Source of the DNA: DAIODI01 sp046349255
GTDB taxonomy: Bacteria; Pseudomonadota; Alphaproteobacteria; Rhizobiales; Aestuariivirgaceae
DNA length: 64,000 nt
Assembly (NCBI GenBank): GCA_046349255.1
Contig: JAXMCR010000002.1
Span: 186,001 to 250,000, forward strand
Direction of reading: 5' to 3'
Positions 43,801 through 51,583 of this stretch are shown piece after piece. The notes beneath the pieces are model-generated. The model ran no database searches and was not told the DNA's origin. It worked only from the letters and a program-made list of their open reading frames with translations. Each line of letters begins with the position of its first letter. Position 1 is the stretch's first letter. The position numbers were made by a program, and so were the translations under genes.

Positions 43801-43949
43801 ACGGCAACCTTGATCGTGAAGGACGGATCCTCGGACCGGCCGAGCTTCGTCCACGAGTAGTAGCCGCCGGCGAGCAGCAGCAGGATCGAGAACAGGATCA
43901 GCGCGGGGTGGCGGACCGCCCAGGCGGAGACGTTGAAGCGATCGCGCAC
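40842..43949 (-). CDS. RND efflux pump, inner-membrane transporter (AcrB/MexF-like)
   Basis: A 1035-residue resistance-nodulation-division transporter with twelve membrane segments and two large periplasmic loops. The proton-relay region GLLVDDAIIAVEMMMVKIEQG lies in the fourth segment (the VDD pair at about residues 407-410), and the N-terminal AVRHPALILFSILLLLAGGY is the first segment. The sequence type (DVVKVNVYGVQDQRIFVELS) is that of the MdtBC/CzcA-like acriflavine group without an assigned drug. The outer-membrane channel is not encoded here, so a shared TolC-type protein is likely used. Confidence 0.93.
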   Translation of the reverse strand: MRDRFNVSAWAVRHPALILFSILLLLAGGYYSWTKLGRSEDPSFTIKVAVVTAYWPGATAQEMQEQVADRIEKKMQELPYFDRVQTYTKPGFSAFQMQFKDTTPPAQVPYLFYLLRKKLADVRGELPSDVLGPIVNDEYGDVDSILFAITGEGANYAQLKTVAEDLRQRLLSVQDVVKVNVYGVQDQRIFVELSHARLAALGVTPQMVFEALAKQNAVTPAGIVDTNAQRIPLRVSGELTGAEAVAETPVAANGKVFRLGDVATVTRGFEDPPRGLVRQKGAPALVVGVVMQKGGDIEALGRNVAAAADAFSHEVPAGIVVEKIADQPEVAGHAIYEFVKSFLEALAIVLFVSFLSLGWRTGIVVALSVPLVLAIVMIVMEAMGLDLHRITLGALIIALGLLVDDAIIAVEMMMVKIEQGLDRASAAAFAWQSTAFPMLTGTLVTAAGFLPVGFARSSTGEYAGGIFWVVAIALLASWVVAVVFTPYIGFKLLPAAHHATGTAGDLYETRVYRMLRAVVRWCVSHRVIVVGSTALLFAASVFAFGFVQQQFFPRSERPELFLEMRLPEGSSMKATVPVVEAAEALLKGDPDIETYTSYIGQGSPRFWLGLNPQLPNEAFAQIVIKAKDVTARERLKARLETAVHEGKLAEARVRVDRFNFGPPVGFPVQFRVTGSDPLKVRQIAREVRRVMEQNPHVIDPHLDWNERTPSVQLTVDQERARVLGVTTQEVSQALQTLLSGTTATTVRDGTEQVPVVVRATEAERTDIGRVADLSVLSRDGVAVPLAQVAKVSYTSEDPILWRRNRDLTITVRADIVDGVQAPDVTAEIEPNLAAIRAALPAGYHIATGGAVEESAKANASLFAVFPFMLAAMLTILMIQLQSFSRLGLVLLTAPLGLIGAAFALNLAHLPFGFVALLGLIALAGMIMRNTVILVDQIDRDVAEGQHTLGEAIVEATVRRARPVVLTAAAAILAMIPLASSPFWGPMAVTIMGGLFVATFLTLLFVPALFALWNRRALGVRPSTDHLPAVATGVPA

Positions 43950-43960
43950 GACGCTCTCCC

Positions 43961-45064
43961 TCAGTTCGAGGCGCTGTCGAGCGGGCGCACCTTCTGCCCG
44001 GGCTCGAGCTTGTGGACGCCGGCGGTGACGATCGTCTCGCCGCCGCCGAGGCCGTCCGCGATCAGCGCGCGGTCGCCATCGAACGCCGCGACCGTTACGG
44101 GTTTGAGCGATACGCTCCCGGCTGCCCGGTCGACGATCCAGAGTGCGGGACCTGCGCCTTCGTCGAAGAGCGAGGAGATCGGCACGGTGGTGGCGGGCTG
44201 CTTCTTCACCGTTAGCGCCAGCGTGGCCGACATGCCGAGGCGCACGTCGGCATCGGCGTCAGCGATGGTGTAGCGGGCGGCAAACGTACGCGTCGCGGGA
44301 TCGGCCATCGGCGAGAGCTCGCGCAGCGTCGCCGTGTAGCGCCTTCCGGGCACCGCCCAGAGTTCGACCGTTGCCTGCCCCGCGTTCACCGCCGAGACCA
44401 GCGTTTCGGGCACCGCGACTTCGGCCTCGAACTCGCCCGCGCGGGCGACCTTCACGACGGGCTGGCCGGCGCTCACGACTTGCCCCGGTTCGGCGACGAT
44501 CGCGGTCACCACGCCGTCGGCCTGTGCCGTCAGCGTCGCGTAGGCGAGCGCGTTGGTGGCGAGCTCGACCGCGCGTTCGGCCCGCGCCAGCCGCCCGTGC
44601 GCCTCGTCGACGACCATCTGCTGGCGCTGGAGCGCGGAGGTTGCGGTGAAGCCCTGGCCGTTCAGCGTACGGGCGCGGCCGAGTTCCGCGGTCTCGCGGT
44701 CGAGGGCGCTCTGCGCCGCATCGAGTTCCGCCTTCGCCTGGTCGAGCTGCAGCTTCAGGTCGCTATCGTCGAGCCGCGCAAGAGGGTCTCCCTTGCGCAC
44801 CACGGCGCCCGTGTCGACGAGGCGCTCCGCGATGCGGCCGGCGACGCGAAAGGCATGGGTGCTCTCGATCCGCGGCCGGATCTGGGCCGTGAGGGTGCGG
44901 ACCTGCGTCTCGGCAGTGCTGCGGACGACTTCGGTGAGGACCGGCACGGGCGGGCGCACAGGCGGCGGCGTGGCGCTTTCCGATTCCGAGCACGCCTGGA
45001 GGCCGGCGAGCAGCACGACTAGCACGGCGGGCTTCACGACGGACGACAGGCTGGCGATCGGCAT
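43961..45064 (-). CDS. RND efflux periplasmic adaptor, lipoprotein (AcrA-like)
   Basis: A 367-residue membrane-fusion protein with a lipobox LLAGLQAC (Cys at about residue 25). The lipoyl half-motifs (RVAGRIAERLVDTGAVVRKG and TLTAQADGVVTAIVAEPGQV) flank a coiled-coil hairpin (about residues 95-145), followed by beta-barrel domains. The start at 45064 is chosen because GGGAG lies eight bases upstream; an in-frame ATG at 45097 gives a poorer signal peptide. It links the pump to an outer-membrane channel. First gene of the adaptor-pump-TetR operon. Confidence 0.92.
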   Translation of the reverse strand: MPIASLSSVVKPAVLVVLLAGLQACSESESATPPPVRPPVPVLTEVVRSTAETQVRTLTAQIRPRIESTHAFRVAGRIAERLVDTGAVVRKGDPLARLDDSDLKLQLDQAKAELDAAQSALDRETAELGRARTLNGQGFTATSALQRQQMVVDEAHGRLARAERAVELATNALAYATLTAQADGVVTAIVAEPGQVVSAGQPVVKVARAGEFEAEVAVPETLVSAVNAGQATVELWAVPGRRYTATLRELSPMADPATRTFAARYTIADADADVRLGMSATLALTVKKQPATTVPISSLFDEGAGPALWIVDRAAGSVSLKPVTVAAFDGDRALIADGLGGGETIVTAGVHKLEPGQKVRPLDSASN

Positions 45065-45122
45065 GGCGCAACTCCCGGTTGGACGTAAACTTGCCAACGC
45101 ATGAGTACTACCAATAGATCAC

Positions 45123-45144
45123 TGACGAAAGTTATAAATCGTCA
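45123..45144. promoter_or_regulatory. Inverted repeat upstream of the efflux operon (probable TetR operator)
   Basis: Arms TGACGA and TCGTCA with ten A/T-rich bases between (aagttataaa), extendable by one imperfect and one matching base on each side. It sits about 60-80 bases upstream of the adaptor start, in the A/T-richest part of the spacer, where a TetR-type repressor would block the promoter. The right arm runs into the end of the uracil-DNA glycosylase gene. Confidence 0.5.
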
Positions 45145-45761
45145 CTTATCATGAAATGGCATTCCATTTTGTACCATACTAGACACTGCCCGGAGATCGG
45201 CTACGAACGCCGCCCTGGCGGCGCGGCGGTCCGCCTCAAACGGCATGCGCAGCAGCGAGGACGGATGCACCGTGACGTATCCGGCGTGGTCAAGCAGCCG
45301 CATCGGCCCTCGGGCGGCGGTGACGCTGGTACGCTTGCCGGAGAGGGCGTAGAGCGCAGTCGCGCCGAGTGCCACGACGATACCCGGATCGACCAGGCTG
45401 ATTTCCTGCTCGAGCCACCAGCGGTAGTGCACCACCTGGCTGGTCGTAGGCCGCTTGTGGAGCCGCCGCTTGCCGCGCTCGGTGTAGATGAACTGCTTCA
45501 CCGCGTTGGTGACGTAGCACTTCGCCCGGTCGATTCCCGCTTCCGCCAGCGCCCGGTCGAGCACCTGCCGGCCGGTCCGACGAAGGGGCGACCGGCGATA
45601 TCCTCGGCATCGCCGGGCTGCTCGCCGACGAAGGCGACCGCCGCACGCAAGGGCCCTTCCCCGAGCACCACGCGCCCGGCACCGGCGATCAGGGGCGGAC
45701 GCGACAGGAGCGCCGCGTTGAGGGCGGACAGGCTGTCGAATGTCGAAGCAATGTCGGTCAT
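45142..45761 (-). pseudogene. UdgX-like uracil-DNA glycosylase superfamily gene, frameshifted
   Basis: Frame 1 from the ATG at 45761 gives about 66 residues ending in the family motif VGEQPGDAEDIAGRPFVGPA; the protein continues in another frame as QVLDRALAEAGIDRAKCYVT, then NAVKQFIYTERGKRRLHKRP, with the C-terminal motif VHPSSLLRMP, to the stop at 45142. One missing base near 45565-45571 explains the break. GEQPG and the KRRLHK loop are marks of UdgX, where the loop His bonds covalently to the abasic site. The four Cys that bind the Fe-S cluster in family 4/UdgX are absent: no CxxC at the N-terminus, and VVHYRWW where a Cys is usual. It is either a recent pseudogene or a sequencing error; the rest of the frame is intact. 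Confidence 0.8.
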
Positions 45762-45884
45762 GTTCCTGAAAACGTTGCGAGAAGCGATCCGTTGCCACCT
45801 TTCTGACAGCGAAAACGGTTGGTGGCCGCGCCGATTTCCCCTTTAATCGCGCCCGTCCAACCGCCTGCCCGGAACCTCCCGCCC

Positions 45885-46805
45885 ATGTCCACAGAAAGCC
45901 CGTTCGCGACCGCCGGAACGTTCATGAGCGTGCCCGCGGCGAACTCCGTGAAGCCCGGCCAGGGGGTGATCCTCGGCGTGCCATTCGACTGCGGCACGCA
46001 CCCGACGCGCATCGGCTCGCGGCAGGGTCCGTCGGCGATCCGCGCCCAGTCGGGGCTGGTGCGGCCGTTCTATCCGTCGCTCTCGGACACCAACATCCTC
46101 GCGGAACTCGAGGTCGTCGATCTCGGCGACGTCCCCGTCACGAGCAGCGACGTCGCCCCCTCCTTCGCCGCGATCGAGCGGGCGATGGACGCCATCGTGC
46201 AGGCCGGGGGCTTCCCGGTGACGTTCGGCGGCGACGGCTCGGTGTCGTTGCCGCAGATGCGCAGCGTCCATCGCCGCTACGGCGACCTCGTGGTGCTGCA
46301 CATCGATGCCCACACCGACGCCTACGACGTGCCCGGCTACAACACCTCGAGCACGTTCACCCGCGCCGCCGAGGAGAAGATCATCGACACGCGGCGCTCC
46401 TACCACATCGGCGCGCGCGGTTCGCTCGCGGTGAAGGGCGCCTACGAGCACACGCGCTCGCTCGGCTACAACCTCATCCTCGGCGAGGAGGTGCGCCGCC
46501 GCGGCATCGACGACGTGCTCGCGGAAGTGAAGCGCGTGGTCGGCGGCCGGCCGGTCTACCTCTGCTTCGACATGGATTACGTCGACCCCTCCGCCGCACC
46601 GGGCGTCGCGACGCCGACGTGGGGCGGACCCGATGCCGCGTCTGCGTTGCAGCTGCTCGAGGGCCTCAAGGGCCTGCGCATCGTGTCCGTCGACATCAAC
46701 ACCGTGAGCCCGCCGCACGACGTCGGCGGCATGACTGCCTGCCTCGCCGGGCACGTGGCTATGGTGGCGCTCCACCTCGTAGCCCTCGGCCGCAACGTCG
46801 CATGA
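45885..46805 (+). CDS. Ureohydrolase (agmatinase-like) with altered active site
   Basis: A 306-residue member of the arginase/agmatinase fold. The second metal motif DAHTDAYD (D141, H143, D145) and the third FDMDYVDP (D229, D231) are intact. The first motif reads GGDGS: G118 stands where the metal-binding His of GGDHS belongs. The substrate-side Glu of GTGTPE is also changed: the segment reads GVATPTWGG (T245). Loss of both suggests one metal, another substrate, or no ureohydrolase activity. The ATG at 45885 is preferred over an in-frame ATG at 45819. It heads a three-gene operon with a 2-hydroxyacid dehydrogenase and a lactonase-like hydrolase. Confidence 0.85.
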   Translation: MSTESPFATAGTFMSVPAANSVKPGQGVILGVPFDCGTHPTRIGSRQGPSAIRAQSGLVRPFYPSLSDTNILAELEVVDLGDVPVTSSDVAPSFAAIERAMDAIVQAGGFPVTFGGDGSVSLPQMRSVHRRYGDLVVLHIDAHTDAYDVPGYNTSSTFTRAAEEKIIDTRRSYHIGARGSLAVKGAYEHTRSLGYNLILGEEVRRRGIDDVLAEVKRVVGGRPVYLCFDMDYVDPSAAPGVATPTWGGPDAASALQLLEGLKGLRIVSVDINTVSPPHDVGGMTACLAGHVAMVALHLVALGRNVA

Positions 46806-46817
46806 ACGGAGTTTTCC

Positions 46818-47813
46818 TTGGTCAAGATCCTCGTCACCCACAACAACGACCTGCTCTACAACTTCTTCAACCTCGATGCGGTCGAGCAGCTGAAGAAGAT
46901 CGCCGATGTCCGCGTGAACGGCACCGACACGCCGCTGCAGGGCGACCGGCTGATCGAGGCGGCGCGAGATGTCGACATCGTCGTGTCGGACCGGCTCGCG
47001 CCGGGCACGCCTCACGTGTTCGAGAACCTGCCGAACCTCGCCGTCTACATGCGCTGTGCGGTCGACATCCGGAACATCGACGTCGAGGCCGCCTCGAAGG
47101 CCGGCACGCTCGTGGTGCGGTGCAGCTCCGGCTACAACGAGGCGGTGGCCGAGGTGGCGATCGGCCTCGTGCTGTCGCTCGGCCGTCGCCTGCACGCATG
47201 CGATCGTCTGTACAAGGAAGGCCAGGCGATCCAGCCGATGATCCTCGGCCGGCAGCTGCACGGCTCGACCATCGGCATCATCGGCTTCGGCAACATCGGC
47301 AAGCGCACCGGCGACCTAGCCATAGCGTTCGGCATGAAAGTCTACGCGTACGATCCGTACGTGCGCATCGTGAACGGCTGCGTCACGCAGACCTCCTTCG
47401 AGGAGGTGCTGGGCTGCGACTTCGTCGTGTGCGCGGCCTACGCCACCCCTGAGACGCAGAAGATGATGAACGCGAAGGCGTTCGCGATGATGCGCAAGGA
47501 CGCCTACTTCGTGAACATCTCGCGCGGCATCCTCGTCGACGAGGAGGCGCTCGAAGACGCGCTCGTGAACGGCAGGATCGCCGGCGCCGGCCTCGACGTC
47601 GGGCTCGGTCACGACGAGCAGCCGAACCCGCGGATCGCGGCGTTGCCGAACGTCGTCGCGGTGCCGCACGTGGCGGGGCTGACGCGCGAGGCGAGCGACT
47701 ACCAGGCGTTCGAGACGGTGCGCCAGATCAAGGAGCTGATGGCCGGCAAGGTGCCGACGCTCGCGGTCAATGCGCATCGCGCGACGAAGCTCGCCCGGCT
47801 CAAAACCGTATGA
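46818..47813 (+). CDS. D-isomer-specific 2-hydroxyacid dehydrogenase (NAD-dependent)
   Basis: A 331-residue dehydrogenase. The NAD loop IIGFGNIGKR is at about residues 153-162, the catalytic Arg is in VNISRGIL (about 233-240) and the His in VPHVAGLTREA (about 283-293); an acidic residue that could orient the His is in GHDEQPNP. It starts at TTG 46818 (VKILVTHNND), with GGAG six bases upstream; an ATG start is lacking in this frame. Reduces or oxidises a 2-oxo/2-hydroxy acid. The stop overlaps the next start (ATGA). Confidence 0.88.
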   Translation: MVKILVTHNNDLLYNFFNLDAVEQLKKIADVRVNGTDTPLQGDRLIEAARDVDIVVSDRLAPGTPHVFENLPNLAVYMRCAVDIRNIDVEAASKAGTLVVRCSSGYNEAVAEVAIGLVLSLGRRLHACDRLYKEGQAIQPMILGRQLHGSTIGIIGFGNIGKRTGDLAIAFGMKVYAYDPYVRIVNGCVTQTSFEEVLGCDFVVCAAYATPETQKMMNAKAFAMMRKDAYFVNISRGILVDEEALEDALVNGRIAGAGLDVGLGHDEQPNPRIAALPNVVAVPHVAGLTREASDYQAFETVRQIKELMAGKVPTLAVNAHRATKLARLKTV

Positions 47814-48661
47814 CCTCGCTCCTGCCGGATCATCCGCCGAAGACGCAGCTGCCGCCGAACGCGTGCGATTGCCACATGCATGCCTACGGCGATCCGTCCG
47901 TGTACCCCGTGAACAAGGGCTCACCGTTCCGCCCGGTGGACGGAGGAACGGTCGAGAACTACTTGAAACTCCAGCGTATCCTGGGACTGACGCGGGCGGT
48001 GGTCGTGCAGCCCTCGGCCTACGGCACCGACAACCGCTGCACGCTCGACGCCATGGCGAAAATCGGCGCAGGCGCACGCGGCGTGGCGGTGATCGACGAT
48101 ACGGCGAGCGATGCGGAGCTCGAGCGGCTCACCCGGCTCGGCGTGCGCGGCTTGCGCTTCTTCATGCTGTCGGGCGGCGTGCTGCCTTGGGAAGCGTTGC
48201 CGCGCCTTGCGGCGCGGGTCGCGCCGTTCGGCTGGCACATCCAGATGCAGATGGACGGGCGCTTTCTCTCAGAGCGCGAAGCGGCGCTCGCGACCCTGCC
48301 CTGCCCGCTCGTCATCGACCACAACGGAAAATTCCTCGAGCCGGTCGGCCTCGACCATCCGGGGTACGCCGCTCTTTGTCGGCTCCTCGACAATGGCCGC
48401 ACGTGGCTGAAGACGTCGGGCGTCTACGAAACGTCGAAGATTGGGCCGCCCGGCTATGCCGATGTTGCGGTGCTGCCGAAGGCGCTCATAGCGCGCTATC
48501 CGGCGCGCTGCGTGTGGGCCACGAACTGGCCGCACCCGTCGAAGCCCGGCAATCCGCCGGACGATTCGAATCTCGTTGACCTGTTTGCCGCGTGGTGCGG
48601 CTCGCGCGCGGTGCTGGAGCAGGTGCTGGTCGAAAACCCCGCGGCGCTATACGGGTTCTGA
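47810..48661 (+). CDS. Amidohydrolase family 2 / PDC hydrolase-like lactonase
   Basis: A 283-residue TIM-barrel hydrolase. D20-x-H22-x-H24 (ACDCHMHAYG) is the first metal motif; the barrel end WATNWPHPS carries the conserved WxTDWPH-like signature, here with Asn in place of Asp. The family holds 2-pyrone-4,6-dicarboxylate hydrolase and 4-sulfomuconolactone hydrolase. Coupled by ATGA to the dehydrogenase gene. Its last 15 bases overlap the convergent membrane-protein gene. Confidence 0.87.
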   Translation: MTSLLPDHPPKTQLPPNACDCHMHAYGDPSVYPVNKGSPFRPVDGGTVENYLKLQRILGLTRAVVVQPSAYGTDNRCTLDAMAKIGAGARGVAVIDDTASDAELERLTRLGVRGLRFFMLSGGVLPWEALPRLAARVAPFGWHIQMQMDGRFLSEREAALATLPCPLVIDHNGKFLEPVGLDHPGYAALCRLLDNGRTWLKTSGVYETSKIGPPGYADVAVLPKALIARYPARCVWATNWPHPSKPGNPPDDSNLVDLFAAWCGSRAVLEQVLVENPAALYGF

Positions 48662-49123
48662 TCCCGGTCCGCGTTCGCGGCTGTGGTCGGCGCCGAGCCA
48701 CTGGAAGAGCGCGAGTCCGACCGTCATCGCCACGCCCGACAGCAGCAGCATGACCGGGTAGATGAGCAGCTTCACGTCGTCCTGCGTCACCTTGAACACG
48801 AGAACCAGACCTTCGAGATAGACCGCGATCGATATGATCGAGATGAACTTCGAGAGGCTGCGGCGTGAAGTGCCCGTTCGATGCGCGCCATGCTTCGCCA
48901 GCACCTCCTCCTCGACGATGTGCTTGGCGATGTCGAGAATGGCGATCGCGATGACGATGTAACCGACAGCGTCGATAACGATGTAGCCGAAGTCGGCCGC
49001 CTGCACGGCCTTGTCCCAGAACAGCGCGTTCAGGATGTAGTAAAGGGCGAACCCTACCAGCATCAGCGCGAGCGCGGTGAGGAACCCCGCTGCGATCGCG
49101 AACAGAACACGCCCTGCGCCCAT
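48647..49123 (-). CDS. Uncharacterised four-segment membrane protein
   Basis: A 158-residue protein with four hydrophobic segments at about residues 8-30, 44-68, 90-111 and 118-143; the polar loop between segments 2 and 3 (KHIVEEEVLAKHGAHRTGTS) is probably cytoplasmic. I do not recognise a family with certainty. Its 3' end overlaps the convergent amidohydrolase gene by 15 bases. It lies upstream of nothing on its strand except this overlap, so it is probably monocistronic. Confidence 0.75.
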   Translation of the reverse strand: MGAGRVLFAIAAGFLTALALMLVGFALYYILNALFWDKAVQAADFGYIVIDAVGYIVIAIAILDIAKHIVEEEVLAKHGAHRTGTSRRSLSKFISIISIAVYLEGLVLVFKVTQDDVKLLIYPVMLLLSGVAMTVGLALFQWLGADHSRERGPGSEPV

Positions 49124-49180
49124 GCGACCCCCGTTCCGAATCAGCCGTAGACGAACGGTATCACACGTCGCCGCATCGCC

Positions 49181-51523
49181 TCAGATGCGCGCCATCCGGA
49201 GCCGCAACGCATTGCCGACGACGCTCACCGAGCTCAAAGCCATGGCGGCTGCCGCGATCACCGGCGACAGGAGGAGGCCGAAGGCAGGGTAGAGCACGCC
49301 GGCAGCGATCGGCACGCCGACGGCGTTGTAGATGAACGCGAAGAACAGGTTCTGGCGGATGTTACCCATCGTCGCCTTCGACAGCCGCCGGGCGCGGACG
49401 AGGCCGGAGAGGTCCCCGCGGAGCAGCGTCACGCCGGCGCTCTCGATCGCGACGTCGGTGCCGGTCGACATGGCGATGCCGACGTCGGCGGCGGCGAGCG
49501 CCGGCGCGTCGTTGACGCCGTCCCCGGCCATCGAAACGACGCGGCCCTCGCGCTTCAGCCGCTCGACGATCTCCGCCTTCCGGTCGGGCAGCACGTCGGC
49601 CTCGACCTCCATCAGTCCCAATCGATCCGCGATCGCGTGTGCCGTGGTCGCATTGTCGCCGGTGAGCATGACGACACGGATGCCGTCGGACTTGAGCGCC
49701 GCGAGCGCGTCGGGCGTCGAGGCCTTGATCGGATCGGCGATCGCGATGGCGGCTTCCGCCTTGCCGTTGATGGCGACGAACACCACGGTCGCGCCCTCCG
49801 CCCGCAGGCGTTCGGCCTCGCCGGCGAGCGCTTCGGTCGAGATGTTCAATTCACGGAGGAAATTCGCGCTGCCGATCACGAGGCGCTTGCGCTCGACCAT
49901 GCCGATCGCGCCCTTTCCCGTCGGCGCGTCGAACCCCAGCACGCGTGCGGGCGGCAGGTTTTTTTCCTTCGCTGCACGCACGATCGCGGACGCGAGGGGA
50001 TGCTCGCTCGCCTGCTCGACGCTCGCCGCGAGCCGCAGCACCTCGATCGCGTCCGCTCCTTCGGCCGGGACGATCGCGGTCACGGCAGGCCGGCCCTCCG
50101 TGAGGGTGCCGGTCTTGTCGACCACCAGCGTGTCGACCTTCTCGAAGCGTTCGAGCGCTTCGGCGTTCTTGATCAGCACGCCCGCCTGTGCGCCGCGGCC
50201 GACGCCCACCATGATCGACATCGGCGTCGCAAGCCCCAGCGCGCAGGGGCAGGCGATGATCAGCACCGCCACGGCCGCCACCATCGCGTAGGCGAAGCGC
50301 GGTTCGGGGCCGAACGTCGCCCAGGCCGCGAAAGCCGCAACCGAGACGGCCAGCACCAGCGGCACGAACCAGCCGGCCACCTGGTCGGCGAGCCGCTGGA
50401 TCGGCGCGCGGCTGCGCTGCGCCTCGGCCACCATCTGCACGATGCGCGCCAGCATCGTATCGGCGCCGATCTTCTCGGCCTTCATCACGAAGCTGCCGGA
50501 AGCGTTGAGCGTCCCGCCGATCACCTTCGAGCCCGGTTCCTTCGTCACGGGAAGCGACTCGCCCGTCACCATCGATTCGTCGATCGAGACGCGGCCCTCC
50601 GCGACGATGCCGTCGACCGGCACCTTCTCGCCGGGGCGCACGCGCAACAGGTCGCCGACGGCGATCTCATCGACGGGGATTTCCTCGTCCGTCGTGTCGC
50701 CGGTGAGGCGCCTCGCGTTGCGGGGGGCCAGATCGAGCAATGCGCGGATGGCGCCGGAGGTCTGCTCGCGGGCCCGTAGTTCGAGCACTTGGCCAAGCAG
50801 CACGAGCACCGTGATCACCGCGGCGGCCTCGAAGTAGACCGCAACCGAACCGTCATGCTCGCGGAACGCGTCGGGGAAGATGCCCGGCAGGAATGTCGCG
50901 ACCACGCTGTAGAGGTAGGCGACGCCGGTGCCGATCGCGATCAGCGTGAACATGTTGAGATGGCGCGTGACGATCGACTGCCAGCCGCGCTCGAAGAACG
51001 GCCACCCCGCCCACAGCACCACGGGCGTGGCGAGCACGAACTGCACGAGGTTCGACGTCTGCTGCGGCAGGAGATGGCCGCCGAGGAGGTGCCCTCCCAT
51101 CTCGAGTGCGAACACGGGCAGGGTGAGCGCGCCGCCGATCAGGAGGCGTCGGCGGAAGTCGACAAGCTCCGGGTTCGGCCCGGCGTCGGCCGTGACGAGC
51201 AGCGGCTCGAGCGCCATGCCGCAGATCGGGCACGAGCCGGGGCCGACCTGGCGGATCTCGGGATGCATCGGGCACGTGTAGATCGTTCCCGCGGGCACCG
51301 GTTCGGTCTCGCGCGAGCCGGGCTCGAGGTACTTCTGCGGATCGGCCAGGAATTTCGTGCGGCAACCGGCAGCACAGAAATAGTAGGTGCGCCCGTTGTG
51401 GGCGGCGGAAAACTTCGCCGTATGCGGATCGACCGACATGCCGCACACGGGGTCGACGGCGAGGTTTTCGGCGCCCGAAACGGGGTGGGAGTGCGGGTGA
51501 TCGTGGGTGTGGTGGTGTTCCAT
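49181..51523 (-). CDS. copA: Copper-exporting P1B-type ATPase with YHS and metal-binding leader
   Basis: About 780 residues. A His-rich start (HHHTHDHPHSH) is followed by a YHS domain (about 22-68, VDPVCGMSV and FCAAGC), a heavy-metal-binding domain (about 81-107, YTCPMHPEI and CPICGMALEP) and a P1B ATPase: TGES loop, ion motif ACPCALG (about 424), phosphorylation site DKTGT (about 467), SEHPLA (the HP motif) and GDGVNDAPAL. The usual CxxC HMA domains are missing, replaced by the YHS leader. I choose the ATG at 51523 because the upstream ATGs (51535, 51550) overlap the promoter -10 and operator. Exports Cu(I). Confidence 0.92.
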   Translation of the reverse strand: MEHHHTHDHPHSHPVSGAENLAVDPVCGMSVDPHTAKFSAAHNGRTYYFCAAGCRTKFLADPQKYLEPGSRETEPVPAGTIYTCPMHPEIRQVGPGSCPICGMALEPLLVTADAGPNPELVDFRRRLLIGGALTLPVFALEMGGHLLGGHLLPQQTSNLVQFVLATPVVLWAGWPFFERGWQSIVTRHLNMFTLIAIGTGVAYLYSVVATFLPGIFPDAFREHDGSVAVYFEAAAVITVLVLLGQVLELRAREQTSGAIRALLDLAPRNARRLTGDTTDEEIPVDEIAVGDLLRVRPGEKVPVDGIVAEGRVSIDESMVTGESLPVTKEPGSKVIGGTLNASGSFVMKAEKIGADTMLARIVQMVAEAQRSRAPIQRLADQVAGWFVPLVLAVSVAAFAAWATFGPEPRFAYAMVAAVAVLIIACPCALGLATPMSIMVGVGRGAQAGVLIKNAEALERFEKVDTLVVDKTGTLTEGRPAVTAIVPAEGADAIEVLRLAASVEQASEHPLASAIVRAAKEKNLPPARVLGFDAPTGKGAIGMVERKRLVIGSANFLRELNISTEALAGEAERLRAEGATVVFVAINGKAEAAIAIADPIKASTPDALAALKSDGIRVVMLTGDNATTAHAIADRLGLMEVEADVLPDRKAEIVERLKREGRVVSMAGDGVNDAPALAAADVGIAMSTGTDVAIESAGVTLLRGDLSGLVRARRLSKATMGNIRQNLFFAFIYNAVGVPIAAGVLYPAFGLLLSPVIAAAAMALSSVSVVGNALRLRMARI

Positions 51524-51537
51524 GCGTGCTGGCATAA

Positions 51538-51558
51538 ACCTTCCCATCATGGTAAGGT
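51538..51558. promoter_or_regulatory. MerR/CueR-type operator and copA promoter
   Basis: A 21-base dyad: ACCTT-C-CCAT, centre C, ATGG-T-AAGGT, imperfect only at the sixth position and the centre. It matches the CueR pattern ACCTTCC-N7-GGAAGGT. On the minus strand it lies between TTGACC (51561-51556) and TATGCC (51536-51531), a 19-base spacer, the over-long spacing that MerR-family activators correct by twisting DNA. The predicted transcript begins only a few bases before the copA ATG at 51523. The divergent cueR start is at 51584, so one site can serve both genes. Confidence 0.85.
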
Positions 51559-51583
51559 CAAGCGTTCGTTAAGGAGTGCTCCC

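Noticed and set aside
45154..45169. AAATGG-CATT-CCATTT repeat as a terminator
   Set aside because: It lies inside the last codons of the uracil-DNA glycosylase gene, on the wrong side of its stop, and has a weak A/T stem.
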